Source: Paenibacillus whitsoniae
GTDB taxonomy: Bacteria > Bacillota > Bacilli > Paenibacillales > NBRC-103111
DNA: 64,000 bases
Direction of reading: 5' to 3'
NCBI RefSeq assembly: GCF_003955665.1
Contig: NZ_RXHU01000049.1
Coordinates: forward strand, 1 to 64,000
Shown here: piece after piece, positions 1-10,900 of the stretch
How the letters are laid out: each line of letters starts with the position of its first letter
Position numbering within the stretch: the first letter of the stretch is position 1
Made by a program: the position numbers and the translations under genes
The notes under the pieces: generated by a model
The model's input: the letters and a program-made list of their open reading frames with translations, nothing else
What the model was told of the DNA's origin: nothing
Databases searched by the model: none

Positions 1-2702
1 CGGCGCTGCTCAGGCGCCAGCGCCGCCGCTGCGGCGGCTTCGCGCGACGCGAAGCCGCTCGCCTCGAGCGCGGCGCGCAGCGCGCGCTCGGCCTGCGCCA
101 GCTGCCGCGCCGCGGCGGCAGCGGCTTCGGCGGCGGCGCTGGCGCGCTGCGCCGCCTGGGACTGCGCCGCTTGCGCATCCGCGTGCGCAAGCTTGGTCGT
201 CTGCGCACGCCGGCGCAGACGTTCGAGCGCGGCGGTCTCCTCCGCGATCAGCTGCGCCACGTCCGCGCCGCCGGCGCGCGCTTCGAGCTGTCGCGTCTTG
301 TCGGCAGCCAACTGTGCGAGCCCCTGCAAGCGCTCATCGAGTTGGAGCGCGAGGCGGTCCTGCTCCTGCGCCGTGCGCTGCAAAGCCTCAAGATTCGCCT
401 GCAGCTCCTCGAGAAACGGCACGCTTTTCTCAATTCGTCCGCGCAGTTCCTCGGCCAGCCGCTCATTGGCGAGCAGCTCCTCGAGCTGCTGGTCCGCCTG
501 CTGCCAATCCAGGCCTGCATACGTCCGTATCCACTCGCTGCGCTGCGCCTCCAGTGATACCCGAATACGCAAAGCATTCGCTTTCGCTTCTTCCAACGCA
601 GCCAGCGCCGTCTCCTTTTGCGCTTGCAGCAGCACGGCTTCCTGTTCCAGCGCTCGCTGCACGCGTTGAAGCTCTCCGAATGAATATTCCAGTTGTTCCC
701 ATGCGCTACCCAAATCGTCTAACTCCAATTTAGCGGCCCGCCAAACGCGCTGCCACGCCGCAACCGAAGCGACCTCCGCTTCCGTCTCTCCATTGACGGG
801 CGCCTCTAACAAGTCCGCATGACCCGCCGCAGCTTCATGCCGTGCCAACAGCTCATCGCCAGCGGCCGAGGCATCCACGTTGTTCTCCCAACGCATGCCC
901 AGCGCAACAGCCTCTTGCCATAACGCTTCCTGCTTCCGATCCAATTGGGCAACTGAATACTGCCCTTCCCGAACCTGCAGCAGCAACTGTTCGGCAAGCT
1001 GAAGCTCATCTTCTCGCGACACAGCCGGCAACTGTGCGGTAACCCCTACCTTGACAGGGGAGTGGTCAGTCGAACCACACACCGGGCAAGGTTCACCGTC
1101 GCGCAGCTCGCTGGCCAGAAGCTCAGCCAGCGCGTGGCGCTCCTGCCGCTTCCACCGTTTGCGTTCTTCGTCCAGCCATGTCTGAAAACCGCTGAGCAGT
1201 CGGGAAAGAGCGGCAAGCCCGCTTTGCATCCGCTCCCTGGCGGACACAGCCTCGCTCCGCCAGGAAACAAGGCGGCGGCCCAAGGCGTCTTGCTTTTCCC
1301 CAAATGCTGCTTCCCTCGCCAACACGGCTTCAAACGCCATCTGCTTCGCAGCCTGATGTGACTCCATTTCCAGCTTCTGCTCGTTCTGCTGCTCAATCGA
1401 TCGCTTGGCTTGAACCGCCGCTTGCAGCATCTGACGGGTCGCTGCACTCGTGCCAATCCCGCCAAGCTGCGCCTTGAGATCCGCTTGCTTGGCAAGCGCT
1501 TTTTGCTTCGTCTCCTGCGCTTTGCCGATTTTCGCTTGGACTTTGCCCCAAGCATCGCCGGCTTCCTTCCGCTGCGCGGTTACCGCCTGCATTTGCTGCT
1601 GCAAGCCGCTTAGCTCTTGCGCCAGCACGCGCGCCTGCTCCAATTGGTCCAGACGCAGCAGCAGCGGGCCTTCCTGCGCGCTTAGCTCCTGCTGTGCCTG
1701 TTCCGCTGCCTGAGCAGCGCCAGAATACGCCTGCTCAGCCTGCTTAAGAGCTTCGGTCGTCTCAAGCTGCTTGGCTTCGGCCGCCGCAATCTCCTTCACC
1801 GCCAGGTCATGCTGCGCCAAGAAGGGCTGTACCTGCTGCGCCTTCTCAGCGAGTTGCAGCAACACTTCTTTTTCCTTGATAGACGGCTCGCTCTCCTGCA
1901 GCTTCCGCTGCTGACTTTCCAAGCCTTCAGCTTCCGACTGCCAACCTTGGATCAGCTTGTGCTCCTCATAGACACGTTCTTGCTCCGCCACATGAAAACG
2001 GCTCTGAGCCTCTGCCTGCTCGGCTTCCTCCAGCTTGCGCCTGGCATCTTCCAGCGCCTGCGCAGATGCATCTCCAAGCCCTTGCTGCTCGGCAGCGAGC
2101 TGCTTGACGCTGCTGTCCGTTTCTTTTACCCTGGAGCTCACTTTCTGGCTTAGTTGGTCGCCGTAGGACTCCAAATGGAACAACCGCTGCAACATTTGCC
2201 TGCGGTCTTTGCCCGTCAACGTCAGGAACTCCGCGAACTTCCCTTGCGGTAGTACAACCGCTCTCGTGAAATCCTGCATCGACAACCCCAAAATATGCTG
2301 AACCTGCTGGTTCACCTCGCCTGCCTTATCCGCCAGTACGACGGTCTCTCCATCCGCTATGCGGACAAGACGCGCAATCGTGCCGTTGATCGAAAGCTCC
2401 GTTCCCCGCTTGAATTGGCGCTCGACCTTATATCGTGCGGAGCCCGCCGCATTCGTCAGCTCGAAGGTAAAAGAAACGAACAACGTCGTTTCCGCATGGT
2501 TCATAATCGCCTGCGTGCCTCCGCTCGCCCGCTCTACTTTCCCGTAAAGCGCCAGCGTAATCGCATCGAGAATCGAGGACTTGCCGCTGCCCGTAGGTCC
2601 GAAAATTCCGAAAACCCCCGCATCGATCAACCGGCTAAAATCAATCGTCTGCAGTTCCCGGTAGCTCTGTAACCCGGACATTTGTAATTGAACCGGACGC
2701 AT
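1..2702 (-). CDS. sbcC: Exonuclease subunit SbcC (partial, C-terminus beyond window)
   Basis: SMC/Rad50-like ATPase that works with SbcD to open hairpins and process double-strand DNA ends. About 900 codons are present; the C-terminal ATPase half (Walker B, signature motif) lies outside the left edge. Walker A GPTGSGKS is seen near residue 35. Long Gln/Glu/Ala/Leu-rich coiled coil follows, and the zinc hook CPVC falls at residues 539-542 (bases 1077-1088), with the returning coil after it. The ATG at 2700-2702 follows a good AAGGAGG. It lies 75 bases downstream of sbcD and is the last visible gene of the addB-addA-sbcD-sbcC operon. The stretch below about base 350 is very rich in Ala and GC, as is common in coils of high-GC genomes. 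Confidence 0.95.
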   Translation of the reverse strand, partial: MRPVQLQMSGLQSYRELQTIDFSRLIDAGVFGIFGPTGSGKSSILDAITLALYGKVERASGGTQAIMNHAETTLFVSFTFELTNAAGSARYKVERQFKRGTELSINGTIARLVRIADGETVVLADKAGEVNQQVQHILGLSMQDFTRAVVLPQGKFAEFLTLTGKDRRQMLQRLFHLESYGDQLSQKVSSRVKETDSSVKQLAAEQQGLGDASAQALEDARRKLEEAEQAEAQSRFHVAEQERVYEEHKLIQGWQSEAEGLESQQRKLQESEPSIKEKEVLLQLAEKAQQVQPFLAQHDLAVKEIAAAEAKQLETTEALKQAEQAYSGAAQAAEQAQQELSAQEGPLLLRLDQLEQARVLAQELSGLQQQMQAVTAQRKEAGDAWGKVQAKIGKAQETKQKALAKQADLKAQLGGIGTSAATRQMLQAAVQAKRSIEQQNEQKLEMESHQAAKQMAFEAVLAREAAFGEKQDALGRRLVSWRSEAVSARERMQSGLAALSRLLSGFQTWLDEERKRWKRQERHALAELLASELRDGEPCPVCGSTDHSPVKVGVTAQLPAVSREDELQLAEQLLLQVREGQYSVAQLDRKQEALWQEAVALGMRWENNVDASAAGDELLARHEAAAGHADLLEAPVNGETEAEVASVAAWQRVWRAAKLELDDLGSAWEQLEYSFGELQRVQRALEQEAVLLQAQKETALAALEEAKANALRIRVSLEAQRSEWIRTYAGLDWQQADQQLEELLANERLAEELRGRIEKSVPFLEELQANLEALQRTAQEQDRLALQLDERLQGLAQLAADKTRQLEARAGGADVAQLIAEETAALERLRRRAQTTKLAHADAQAAQSQAAQRASAAAEAAAAAARQLAQAERALRAALEASGFASREAAAAAALAPEQR

Positions 2703-2777
2703 GACGTCCCTCCTTCCTTTCCATTCATCCGCTCTCGGGCCAAAGTTATCCACAGTCATCCCTTTCGGATAACTCCC

Positions 2778-3956
2778 CTATTCGCCGGATGCTTCCTCCC
2801 TTGCACCATCCTCAAGCAGCTCCAGAAATAGCCGCACCAGCTCCGGTTCTGGTTGTGCGCCCCCTGTCTGCCTTGCATAGAATCTTGTAAAATGCTCCTC
2901 CATCGAGAGCGCCTTCTTCGGCAGCGCAATCCGGGCCACTTCCATTTCCGGATAGATCGGACGAATATGAATGAAGCCGTCATACGCCTTCCGCAGCGAC
3001 TGAATCTGCTCCATCGACATTGCAGACGTCATGGATATCTCCAGATCAATCCAGGCATTGGCATCGCGTTTCTCATCCAGCCACTGATAGACTTGGCCAA
3101 TGCCTTCTTTCGCTTTCCAGCTGACTAAGGACCTGCCCGAAGTCAGAAAAATCTCTTGCGGCTCCGCCACCTGCCCCGGCGCCAAATCAAGCAGCGTCAC
3201 CGACTTCGCCTGCCCCGCTTCCGAGAAGCTGTACGCCAGCGGCGAACCGCTGTACCGCATGGGCGATGCCGCCTTCACCATTTGCGGGCGGTGCAGGTGT
3301 CCCAGCGCCACATACTGTGCGCCGCAATCCAGTGCCGTCGTATCGACGGTATAGGCGCCGCCGACTTGAATCGGACGCTCCGATTCCGTCTCTTGGCCGC
3401 CCAATACATAAAGATGGCTCATCAGCAAGTTGACTGTACCCGATTCAAAAGAAAGGGCTTGCCTGCGAATGAGCGAAGCCACCTTATCGGAATATTGGCC
3501 CCGCAGCAATTCTTCATCGGCAACATCGGACAGTAACTCTTTCAACCGGGATTCCGACGGATACGGCAGTGCAATCACGCGCGCCAGCTCACCGGTACGA
3601 CTGACGCCGATTGACAAGCACTCGGAGATTGGCGAACCGACCAACGTTATACCCTGTGCAGCGGCAAGCGGCCCCGAAGCCGCAAGCCGATCGGGGTGAT
3701 CATGGTTGCCGGAAATGACGGCGACCTGTCGCATGCCGCCATCCGACAATCTCGCTATGCCTTCATAGAACAGCTGCTCCGCTGCAGCCGGCGGGTTGAC
3801 GCTGTCGTAGATGTCGCCTGCAATCAGCACAACATCGACACGCTCATGGCGCACCACATCCACAAGCTCGTCCATAAAAGCGACCTGCTCTTCCATCCGG
3901 CTGCGGCCTTCCAGCGTTCTGCCAAAATGCCAATCCGCTGTATGTAAAATACGAAT
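2778..3956 (-). CDS. sbcD: Exonuclease subunit SbcD, probable ATT start
   Basis: Mn-dependent nuclease subunit (Mre11-like calcineurin phosphoesterase fold) of SbcCD. Phosphoesterase motifs are all visible: ADWHFG at the N-terminus, AGDIYD, SGNHDHPDR, then MSHLYV and GHLHRP. The frame stays open upstream into addA, but family members begin at M-(K/R)-ILHTADWH, and here that Met position is an ATT codon (3954-3956). It sits 8 bases after a perfect AAAGGAGG (3965-3972) placed right behind the addA stop. No ATG, GTG or TTG lies between this SD and the conserved motif. With this start the protein is 392 residues, normal for the family. Translation is probably coupled to addA. The ATT start is inferred; the protein identity is secure. 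Confidence 0.9.
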   Translation of the reverse strand: MRILHTADWHFGRTLEGRSRMEEQVAFMDELVDVVRHERVDVVLIAGDIYDSVNPPAAAEQLFYEGIARLSDGGMRQVAVISGNHDHPDRLAASGPLAAAQGITLVGSPISECLSIGVSRTGELARVIALPYPSESRLKELLSDVADEELLRGQYSDKVASLIRRQALSFESGTVNLLMSHLYVLGGQETESERPIQVGGAYTVDTTALDCGAQYVALGHLHRPQMVKAASPMRYSGSPLAYSFSEAGQAKSVTLLDLAPGQVAEPQEIFLTSGRSLVSWKAKEGIGQVYQWLDEKRDANAWIDLEISMTSAMSMEQIQSLRKAYDGFIHIRPIYPEMEVARIALPKKALSMEEHFTRFYARQTGGAQPEPELVRLFLELLEDGAREEASGE

Positions 3957-3972
3957 AGCGTTCTCCTCCTTT
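3954..3972 (-). promoter_or_regulatory. sbcD ribosome binding site with ATT initiation codon
   Basis: AAAGGAGG at 3965-3972, spacer of 8, then ATT at 3954-3956 in the position where homologues carry ATG. The site begins immediately after the addA stop codon (3973-3975). Non-AUG/GUG/UUG starts are rare and usually tie expression to IF3 activity, as for infC. Confidence 0.6.
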
Positions 3973-6900
3973 TTACATTTCCAGCAATCTCGCACCGTCA
4001 AAAAAGTACAAGAACTTGCCGCGCACAGGCCGCTTCCAAATCTGTTCAACCGCGCGCGCATACAGTGAAATTTGCTTCTCATACCGCTGCTTGAGCTCCT
4101 CGTCGCCGCTGCCCCGAACCGCATCCGTTTTGTAATCGACGAGCACGAGGCCCAGCTCATCTTCAAACAGACAGTCAATGACCCCCTGAATCAGGACGGT
4201 TTCTCCTTGGAAAGCCGGATCATCATCGCCGTATACTTCCCCGGCCGGCAAGCCGTAGCTGAACGGCACCTCGCGCTGCACGTTCCGGGCAGCCAGCATG
4301 CGCTGCCCAACCGGCGTATCAAAGAACGTCAGCATAACCGGGATGTCAACCACTTCCCGCTGCGCAGGCGTGAGCGTCTGTTTACGCAGCATCTCATCCA
4401 GCGTCGCCTCAATGCCGGCTTGCGTCGGCTTGCTGTCCAGCGTAAGATTTTGCATCACGGCATGCACCACCGTACCGATTTCCGCAGCCGTCAGCTTCTT
4501 GTCGCTCATGAATTTGGGTCTTCGCCAAATTGTACCCGGCGCCCCCCTCTTCACCTTTGTCGCTTCCAACGCCTGACCAAGCGCCGCCGGAAACTCCTGT
4601 TCAGCAGAAAGGCGATTTAGCTCCGAGAGCCGCTTCATTTCGGAAACGGTCGTCTTGGCAAACCGCTTGGACGCCTCCGAGAACGCATATTGCCAGGAAA
4701 GGTTAGCTTCAAGCTGTGCCTGCCATTTCCCCTCAGTCTGCACATGCTCCCCTGCCCGAAGTGCTTCCAGCCGCATAAGATCAGGGACATCGTCAGCTTC
4801 GGCTGCCTCATCCTCGAATAGCAAGCTTTCCGGCGTATGGACGGACACCCGCCACGCCGAGCCGTCCTTCAACAGGCGGACGTCCGAAGTATCGTTCGAG
4901 ATGCCGATACGCTCACGCCACGCCGCTGCATCCGGATGCCGCAGCACGGCCGGTCCTACCCAGTCCAGATAGCTTTTCGCTTTGGCAAGCTCGAAATCCG
5001 GCAAATACCACTCACGCCGGGTCAGCATCCGCCCCCAGTTCCGCAGCAGCTTGTCCAGCGACTTGACGGTGCCGACGAGATACAGCTTCTCCCGCGCCCG
5101 CGTCAGGGCAACGTAGAGCACACGCATTTCTTCGGCCAGCATCTCCAGCTTCAATCTTTTCTTAATCGCGAGCAATGGAAGCGTCGGGTAGCTGACACGC
5201 AGACGCGTATCGACATAACGGGGACCGAAGCCCAGCTCTTTATGTAGCAGGAACGGCTCGTTCAAATCGCGCTGATTAAACATTTTGGACATGCCCGCCA
5301 CAAAAACGACAGGGAATTCAAGCCCTTTACTCTTATGAATGGACATAATGCGCACAACGTCCTCTTGCTCGCCAAGGGCCCGCGCCGTACCCAGATCGCC
5401 GCCGCTTTCCTTCATCCGCTCAATAAAGCGCAGGAAGCGGAACAAGCCGCGCAGCGACGTGCTCTCGTACTGTTTGGCCCGGTCATACAGCGCGCGCAGA
5501 TTCGCTTGCCGCTGATTGCCGCCAGGCAAGCCGCCAACATAGTTGTAGTAGCCCGTCGTCCGGAAAATGCCCCAAATCATCGACGCCAACGAGCCCTGCC
5601 GCGCTTCATCACGCCAGGCTTCAAGCTGCACGAGGAACGAGGTCACTTTCGCATACAGCTCCCCCTGTTCCTGCTCAGCGCCCTGCTGCACCCAACTGCA
5701 GACCGACTCATAGAACGGAACGGATTTGTCGATCGCTCGAATCTGTGCGAGCTCCTCCGCATGCAGTCCGACGATCGGAGAACGCAAAACTGCGGCAAGC
5801 GGAATGTCTTGAAAAGGATTGTCGATCACTTTGAGCAAGGAAAGCATCACTTCCACTTCCGTTGCCGCAAAGTACCCGGTGCTTAGCTCCGCATAGGCCG
5901 GAATGCCCTGCTTCTTGAGCTCATCGATTAGAATTGGCGACCACGCTTGCGTGGCGCGCAGCAAAATCACAATATCCCGGTACGTAGCCGGACGATCCCC
6001 GCCGGTTCGCTTATCGAACACTTGGAACCTCGGCCTTCCGCCTTGTCCTAAAAGTTCCTTAATCTGCTTCGCGATCGTACGTGCTTCAAGCTGCGCCGTC
6101 TCCAGCTCCTGCGCTTCCGCAGCCGGATCGCCGGCACCATCCTGACCATCGCTCGCATCATCGATATCGCCGTCTTCAGCACCCTCGTGCTCCTTCTCTG
6201 CTCCCGCATCCAAACCGCGATCAATCAGCATGAGCTCTACTGCACAATCTGAGGCCGAAGGCGGATACCCTGCGCCATAAACCAATTCCGCACGCTCATC
6301 ATAGGAAATTTCGCCGACAGTCTCGTTCATCACTTGCTTAAAAATAAAGTTAACCGCGTCCACGACTTCCACCCGGCTGCGGAAATTCCGCGCGAGATCG
6401 ATTCGTCCGCCCGCTGCCGCCGGGAGCTTCATCGCATTTTTATCCGAGGTGTATGCCTTGTATTTCTCCATAAAGAGCCCCGGCTCCGCCAAACGGAACC
6501 GGTAAATGCTCTGCTTCACGTCGCCGACCATAAACCGGTTCCCCGGCCTCGCAGTTGAGATCAATTCTACGATGGCTTCCTGTACGCGATTCGTATCCTG
6601 ATACTCGTCGAGCAATACCTCCGCAAACTGTCTGCGGTAGGCTTCCGCCGCCTCGGAAGGAATTAGCTCTCCCGGCATTGAGCCTGGCGCGCTGAGAATT
6701 TGCAAGCAGTAATGCTCCAGGTCGGCAAAATCGATCAATCCTTTTTCCGCTTTTGCTTGCTGGTACCGATCGCCAAAATCGACGACCAAATCAACAAGCG
6801 TATGGAGCAGCGGCGCCATATCCGCCACTTCCTGCTGGAACTGCTCCGGCGTTCGCCCAAACAGTTCTTCCTTCAGCTTGTTAATGCCGTCTTTGGCTTT

Positions 6901-7917
6901 GTTGCGAAGCTCTTTGACTTGCTCTTGCAGCGCCTTATCGTACCCGTCGCCCTTGCAGGCTTTCAGCTTGCCAAATTCAACCGTCTGGAACCCGCGATAC
7001 AAAACGGACCACGGATATTCAATCGTTTCCAATAAATTATGAACGAGTTCCAAATCCTCGCGCAAATTGTCCAGGTACGGCGCGGGCCCGCCAGGACTAT
7101 CGGCGATCGCCTGCGCCTGCTGCAGCAGATCCGCCGCACCTTGCAGCTCCAGCGACAAATCGCGCTTCAAGCTATCCTCCCACAGCGCAAAATCGACTGC
7201 TGCCGAAGACGCCGCAACGAGCGGCAGTGCCGCATGAAGCTCTTGCTCGGCTGTCACGCCCTCCGTTCCTTCCTGTGACGCCTGGCCGAACATCGAAGCC
7301 GTCGTCCGCAGCCAATGCTCCGGCCAAGGATGACTGCGCGATACATCGTACAGCTTCTGAATCAGCTGCATAATAGCGCTGTCGTTCCGTTCACCGCTGA
7401 ACGAATCGACTAACCGCCAAAACGCGCTGTCTTCACCGCTCAATGCGTAATAGGACTCCAGCATCTCGCCGAGCAGATCCTGCCGGAGCAGATCCGCCTC
7501 CGTCTCATTGGCGATGCGAAAGCCCGGATCCAGCTGAATCAGGCTAAAATACCGCTGAACCACCTCAAGACAGAACGAGTGGAGCGTCGTGATCGACGCC
7601 TTGCCCATCAAGGCAAGCTGCTTGCGCAAATGCTGCGAGTTCGGCTGCTTAACCAGTTCTTTCTCGAGCGCTTCCCGAATCCGGTGCTTCATTTCCGAAG
7701 CCGCCGCCTTCGTAAAGGTCGCGACTAGCAATCGATCCACATCCAGCGGCTCCCACTCATTCGAGATACGGCGGATAATGCGCTCAACCAGCACCGCCGT
7801 TTTGCCGGAGCCGGCCGCCGCCGCAACGAGCATATGCTGACCTTTTAACGTAATCGCATCCCACTGGTCGTCCGTCCACGTGCTGCCCGCCGGTTTAGGC
7901 TCTTGAACTTGATTCAT
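3973..7917 (-). CDS. addA: Helicase-exonuclease AddAB subunit AddA
   Basis: UvrD-type 3'-5' helicase fused to a C-terminal RecB-family nuclease; with AddB it resects double-strand breaks up to a Chi site for RecA loading. Start ATG at 7915-7917 gives 1314 residues, somewhat longer than B. subtilis AddA (about 1230). Seen: Walker A AAAGSGKTAVLVER near residue 40, helicase motif II LLDEYQDTN, GDVKQSIYRFR, the late helicase motif VALTRAREKLY, and nuclease motif VLVDYKTD near the C-terminus. A Glu/Asp-rich insert lies near residue 560. The gene overlaps addB by 23 bases, with its SD (AAGGAGG) inside addB, so the two subunits are likely translated in step. Confidence 0.97.
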   Translation of the reverse strand: MNQVQEPKPAGSTWTDDQWDAITLKGQHMLVAAAAGSGKTAVLVERIIRRISNEWEPLDVDRLLVATFTKAAASEMKHRIREALEKELVKQPNSQHLRKQLALMGKASITTLHSFCLEVVQRYFSLIQLDPGFRIANETEADLLRQDLLGEMLESYYALSGEDSAFWRLVDSFSGERNDSAIMQLIQKLYDVSRSHPWPEHWLRTTASMFGQASQEGTEGVTAEQELHAALPLVAASSAAVDFALWEDSLKRDLSLELQGAADLLQQAQAIADSPGGPAPYLDNLREDLELVHNLLETIEYPWSVLYRGFQTVEFGKLKACKGDGYDKALQEQVKELRNKAKDGINKLKEELFGRTPEQFQQEVADMAPLLHTLVDLVVDFGDRYQQAKAEKGLIDFADLEHYCLQILSAPGSMPGELIPSEAAEAYRRQFAEVLLDEYQDTNRVQEAIVELISTARPGNRFMVGDVKQSIYRFRLAEPGLFMEKYKAYTSDKNAMKLPAAAGGRIDLARNFRSRVEVVDAVNFIFKQVMNETVGEISYDERAELVYGAGYPPSASDCAVELMLIDRGLDAGAEKEHEGAEDGDIDDASDGQDGAGDPAAEAQELETAQLEARTIAKQIKELLGQGGRPRFQVFDKRTGGDRPATYRDIVILLRATQAWSPILIDELKKQGIPAYAELSTGYFAATEVEVMLSLLKVIDNPFQDIPLAAVLRSPIVGLHAEELAQIRAIDKSVPFYESVCSWVQQGAEQEQGELYAKVTSFLVQLEAWRDEARQGSLASMIWGIFRTTGYYNYVGGLPGGNQRQANLRALYDRAKQYESTSLRGLFRFLRFIERMKESGGDLGTARALGEQEDVVRIMSIHKSKGLEFPVVFVAGMSKMFNQRDLNEPFLLHKELGFGPRYVDTRLRVSYPTLPLLAIKKRLKLEMLAEEMRVLYVALTRAREKLYLVGTVKSLDKLLRNWGRMLTRREWYLPDFELAKAKSYLDWVGPAVLRHPDAAAWRERIGISNDTSDVRLLKDGSAWRVSVHTPESLLFEDEAAEADDVPDLMRLEALRAGEHVQTEGKWQAQLEANLSWQYAFSEASKRFAKTTVSEMKRLSELNRLSAEQEFPAALGQALEATKVKRGAPGTIWRRPKFMSDKKLTAAEIGTVVHAVMQNLTLDSKPTQAGIEATLDEMLRKQTLTPAQREVVDIPVMLTFFDTPVGQRMLAARNVQREVPFSYGLPAGEVYGDDDPAFQGETVLIQGVIDCLFEDELGLVLVDYKTDAVRGSGDEELKQRYEKQISLYARAVEQIWKRPVRGKFLYFFDGARLLEM

Positions 7918-10900
7918 CGGGTAATCCTCCTTCCTGCCAAGCTGAATGGCCGCTCCTGCTCGCCATATCGGCCCAGAGCTGATCCTTGGACGGCTGACGC
8001 AGCACCTGAATGTCGTTGCCTTCAAACAAAGGGTCAATTTGGCAAATTGACGCATAGTCGCAGAACGTGCACGCTGTTTTCTTCCCTAAACGGAATGGCG
8101 CAATCTCAACGTGACCGTCCGTAATATCGGTGCCGATTCGCTTCACCTGCCCGCGCACATACTGGCGCAAGGTATCCCACTGCTCTTCCGTCGCCACGGA
8201 AGAAGTCGAATAGAAACTGCCATCCTTCTTGAGCGCCACCGGAATGAGCCGGGAATGACCCGCTTGCACCGTCAGCTCATCATCCATCAGGCCCGCCACT
8301 TCGGCATCCGCAGTGACAAGACCTTTCATTTTATATCGTTTGAACAGTTCTTTTTCGACTTCGTCCGAATAGAGCGCATTTTTACGCTGCAGCATCGGGT
8401 TGTGCACGTGGAAATAAAGCACCCCGGCCGGCTTCGCTTGGACGCCTAACCATGTCTTGGCATGCGTTAAAATGACATCCAGATACGTCAGCATTTGCAG
8501 CGACAACCCGTAATACACTTCCGACAGCTGCAGCGCTGTTTGACTCGATTTATAATCAATGACACGCAAAAGTACGCCTTGCTCACCTTCTGCACGGTCC
8601 ACACGGTCAATTCGTCCGATAATTTCCATCGTGCAGCCATTTTCCAGCTGGAATGTGAGCGGCGGCAGCGTTTTGCCCGGCCCAAAATCAATTTCAAGTC
8701 CAAGTGGCGCAAACTTGCCATGTTTGGCATGCTGGCCCAGCATCACAACGGCTTTGCCGACCACCTGCTTTAGTTTTCGAGCAATATACCCATAACGGCT
8801 AGAGCTGAGCAAAATCTCGCTTTGCAAACGCGGCGTGAGTTCGTCCACGACAGCCGCCGAACGCTCCATGCATGCCTCTGCCGAAAGCTCGCCCCATTCC
8901 AACTGATCCTGCTGCAGCCCTTGCACAAAACGATTTAGCGCAGCGTGGAACAATTGCCCAATGTCCGGCGCTTCCAGTCGGTACACATGGCGATCCTGCA
9001 GCCGGAGGCCGTGAGAAACGAAATGGGAGAACGGACAGGCGACATATTTTTCCATGCGTGATACGCTGGCTCTTAAATGCTGTCCGTACAGCAGCTTGCT
9101 CGTCGATGCCGACAGCCGCTTCTCTGCGTTTGTATAATGCAGCGCCTGAATCAAGGTGTGCAGCTGCGGACGCCACACCGGATGATCGGCATACCAATTG
9201 TACGCCTCCCACCACAAGTCGGGCAGCTTGCCGCCCAGCATCCAATGTTTGAGCCTCGTCCCCAGATAAGCAATTGCCGGAACAGGGTGAGAAAGGTACT
9301 CCGCTTGCTCCTCAAGCGGCAGCTCCGGCGACGGCTCCGCCAGCAGCAGAGGCGCTTCCGTCCCTGGAAATAAAGTGCGCATTTGCTTGATCAGCTCGGA
9401 AGGGAGCAACGATTTGCCCTCCTCGTCGGCAAGCGGATAGCTGAGCCAGAGCCTGCGCCCTGGCACGGTCAGCGACGTGTAGATAATGAACTGCTCGTCC
9501 AGCAGCTTGCGCCGGCTCCCGTCGGCCATCGGCAAACCGGAAGCAAGCAGCGTCTCGCGCTCGGCTTCGGTCAGGACGCCTTTTTCCTCCATCTGAGCAG
9601 GAATGACACCGTCATTCACTCCTAAAATGTACGCATAGCGAATACCGCTTGAGCGCGTTCGATCCATACTGCCGATCAGCAGTTGATCCATCGATGGAGG
9701 AACAAGTCCCAGCTTCATGCTCTCCATGCCGGTTTCAATCAACGAGTTGAACAGCTCGGCCGACACCTCGTCTTCGCCCATCGTTTCGACCAACTGATCG
9801 AACATATCCATGATGGAGCCCCACATCTGGCTGTGTTCACGCGCTTTCTCCGGATGCCCGGCTTCCGTCGCTTCCTGGCCCCAAATCTCCAGCTTATCGG
9901 GCGCGTTCACATCGACGAGCAGCTCGTATACAGCCTCCACGCGCTGCTTGACCGTGCGGGCTTGCCCCAATCGTTTGGCAAACGCCTGCAACGGCTGTGC
10001 GACCCAGTTGCGGCTGCGGTGGATCGCCTGCTGCGCTTCATGATCTGAAGGCTGCGACTGCTCCTCCTGCTCCAAATTGGCACGCAGGGAATATGTCCAA
10101 GGCTTGTTATCCGTCCAGCGGTAGCCTTGAATACCGAAAGCCAGCACATAATTTTCCAGCTTATCCATGTCTGCGCGATGATCCTTCGCTTCAAGTGGCA
10201 GCAGAAAATCCGTCTTGATACAGCGGAACACGGCATCATAATGCCAGTTGTGCATCACGACCTCAAGCGCCGAACGAATAAACTCGACGAGCGGATGATG
10301 CAGCACAGAGCGCTTCTGGTCAAAAAAGTGCGGTATTCCTTGATCCGTCAGCACCATGTCCAGCAGATCCTGATAACCTTCCATGTTCCGTACCATGACA
10401 GCCATTTCGCGCCAGCGGACCCCATGTTCGCGAACGAGCCGCAGCATATCGCGAACCGCTCCCTCGACCTCTGCGCGCCTGTGCACCGCTTCCCGGATCA
10501 CCAGCTGATCGCTCAGCTTCTCGCCGTCCCGCCCCTTATACTTGGCGGCGCGACCGCCAATGCGTCGGTCAAACTGCCGCTCCAGGTAGGCCAGCGCAGG
10601 AGCGCTTTCGTAGCGCGGAGATACTTCCGGCTCCAGCACGATCACCTCCGGCGCATCCAGGCCAAGCTGATGAATCAGCTCCTGCAGCCGCACCATCGTC
10701 TTCGCTGTCCCGTGAAACAAATCTAGTTCGTCCGGCGCATCCCCAGCCTGCAGCTCCCGATCCAGACAGAGGGTAATCGTCACTTGCTTGCTCGCTGCAA
10801 ATAGCGCACCTAGCACCTGGAATTCCTGCGGGGTAAACCCGTGAAAACCGTCGATCCAAACTTCGGCGCTGCGCAAATATGACGATGCCGGCACCTGTTC

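Noticed and set aside
3957-4178. Upstream extension of the sbcD frame to an ATG at 4178
   Set aside because: The 74 extra codons lie inside addA, have no SD and no homology to SbcD; the conserved N-terminus begins at the ATT.
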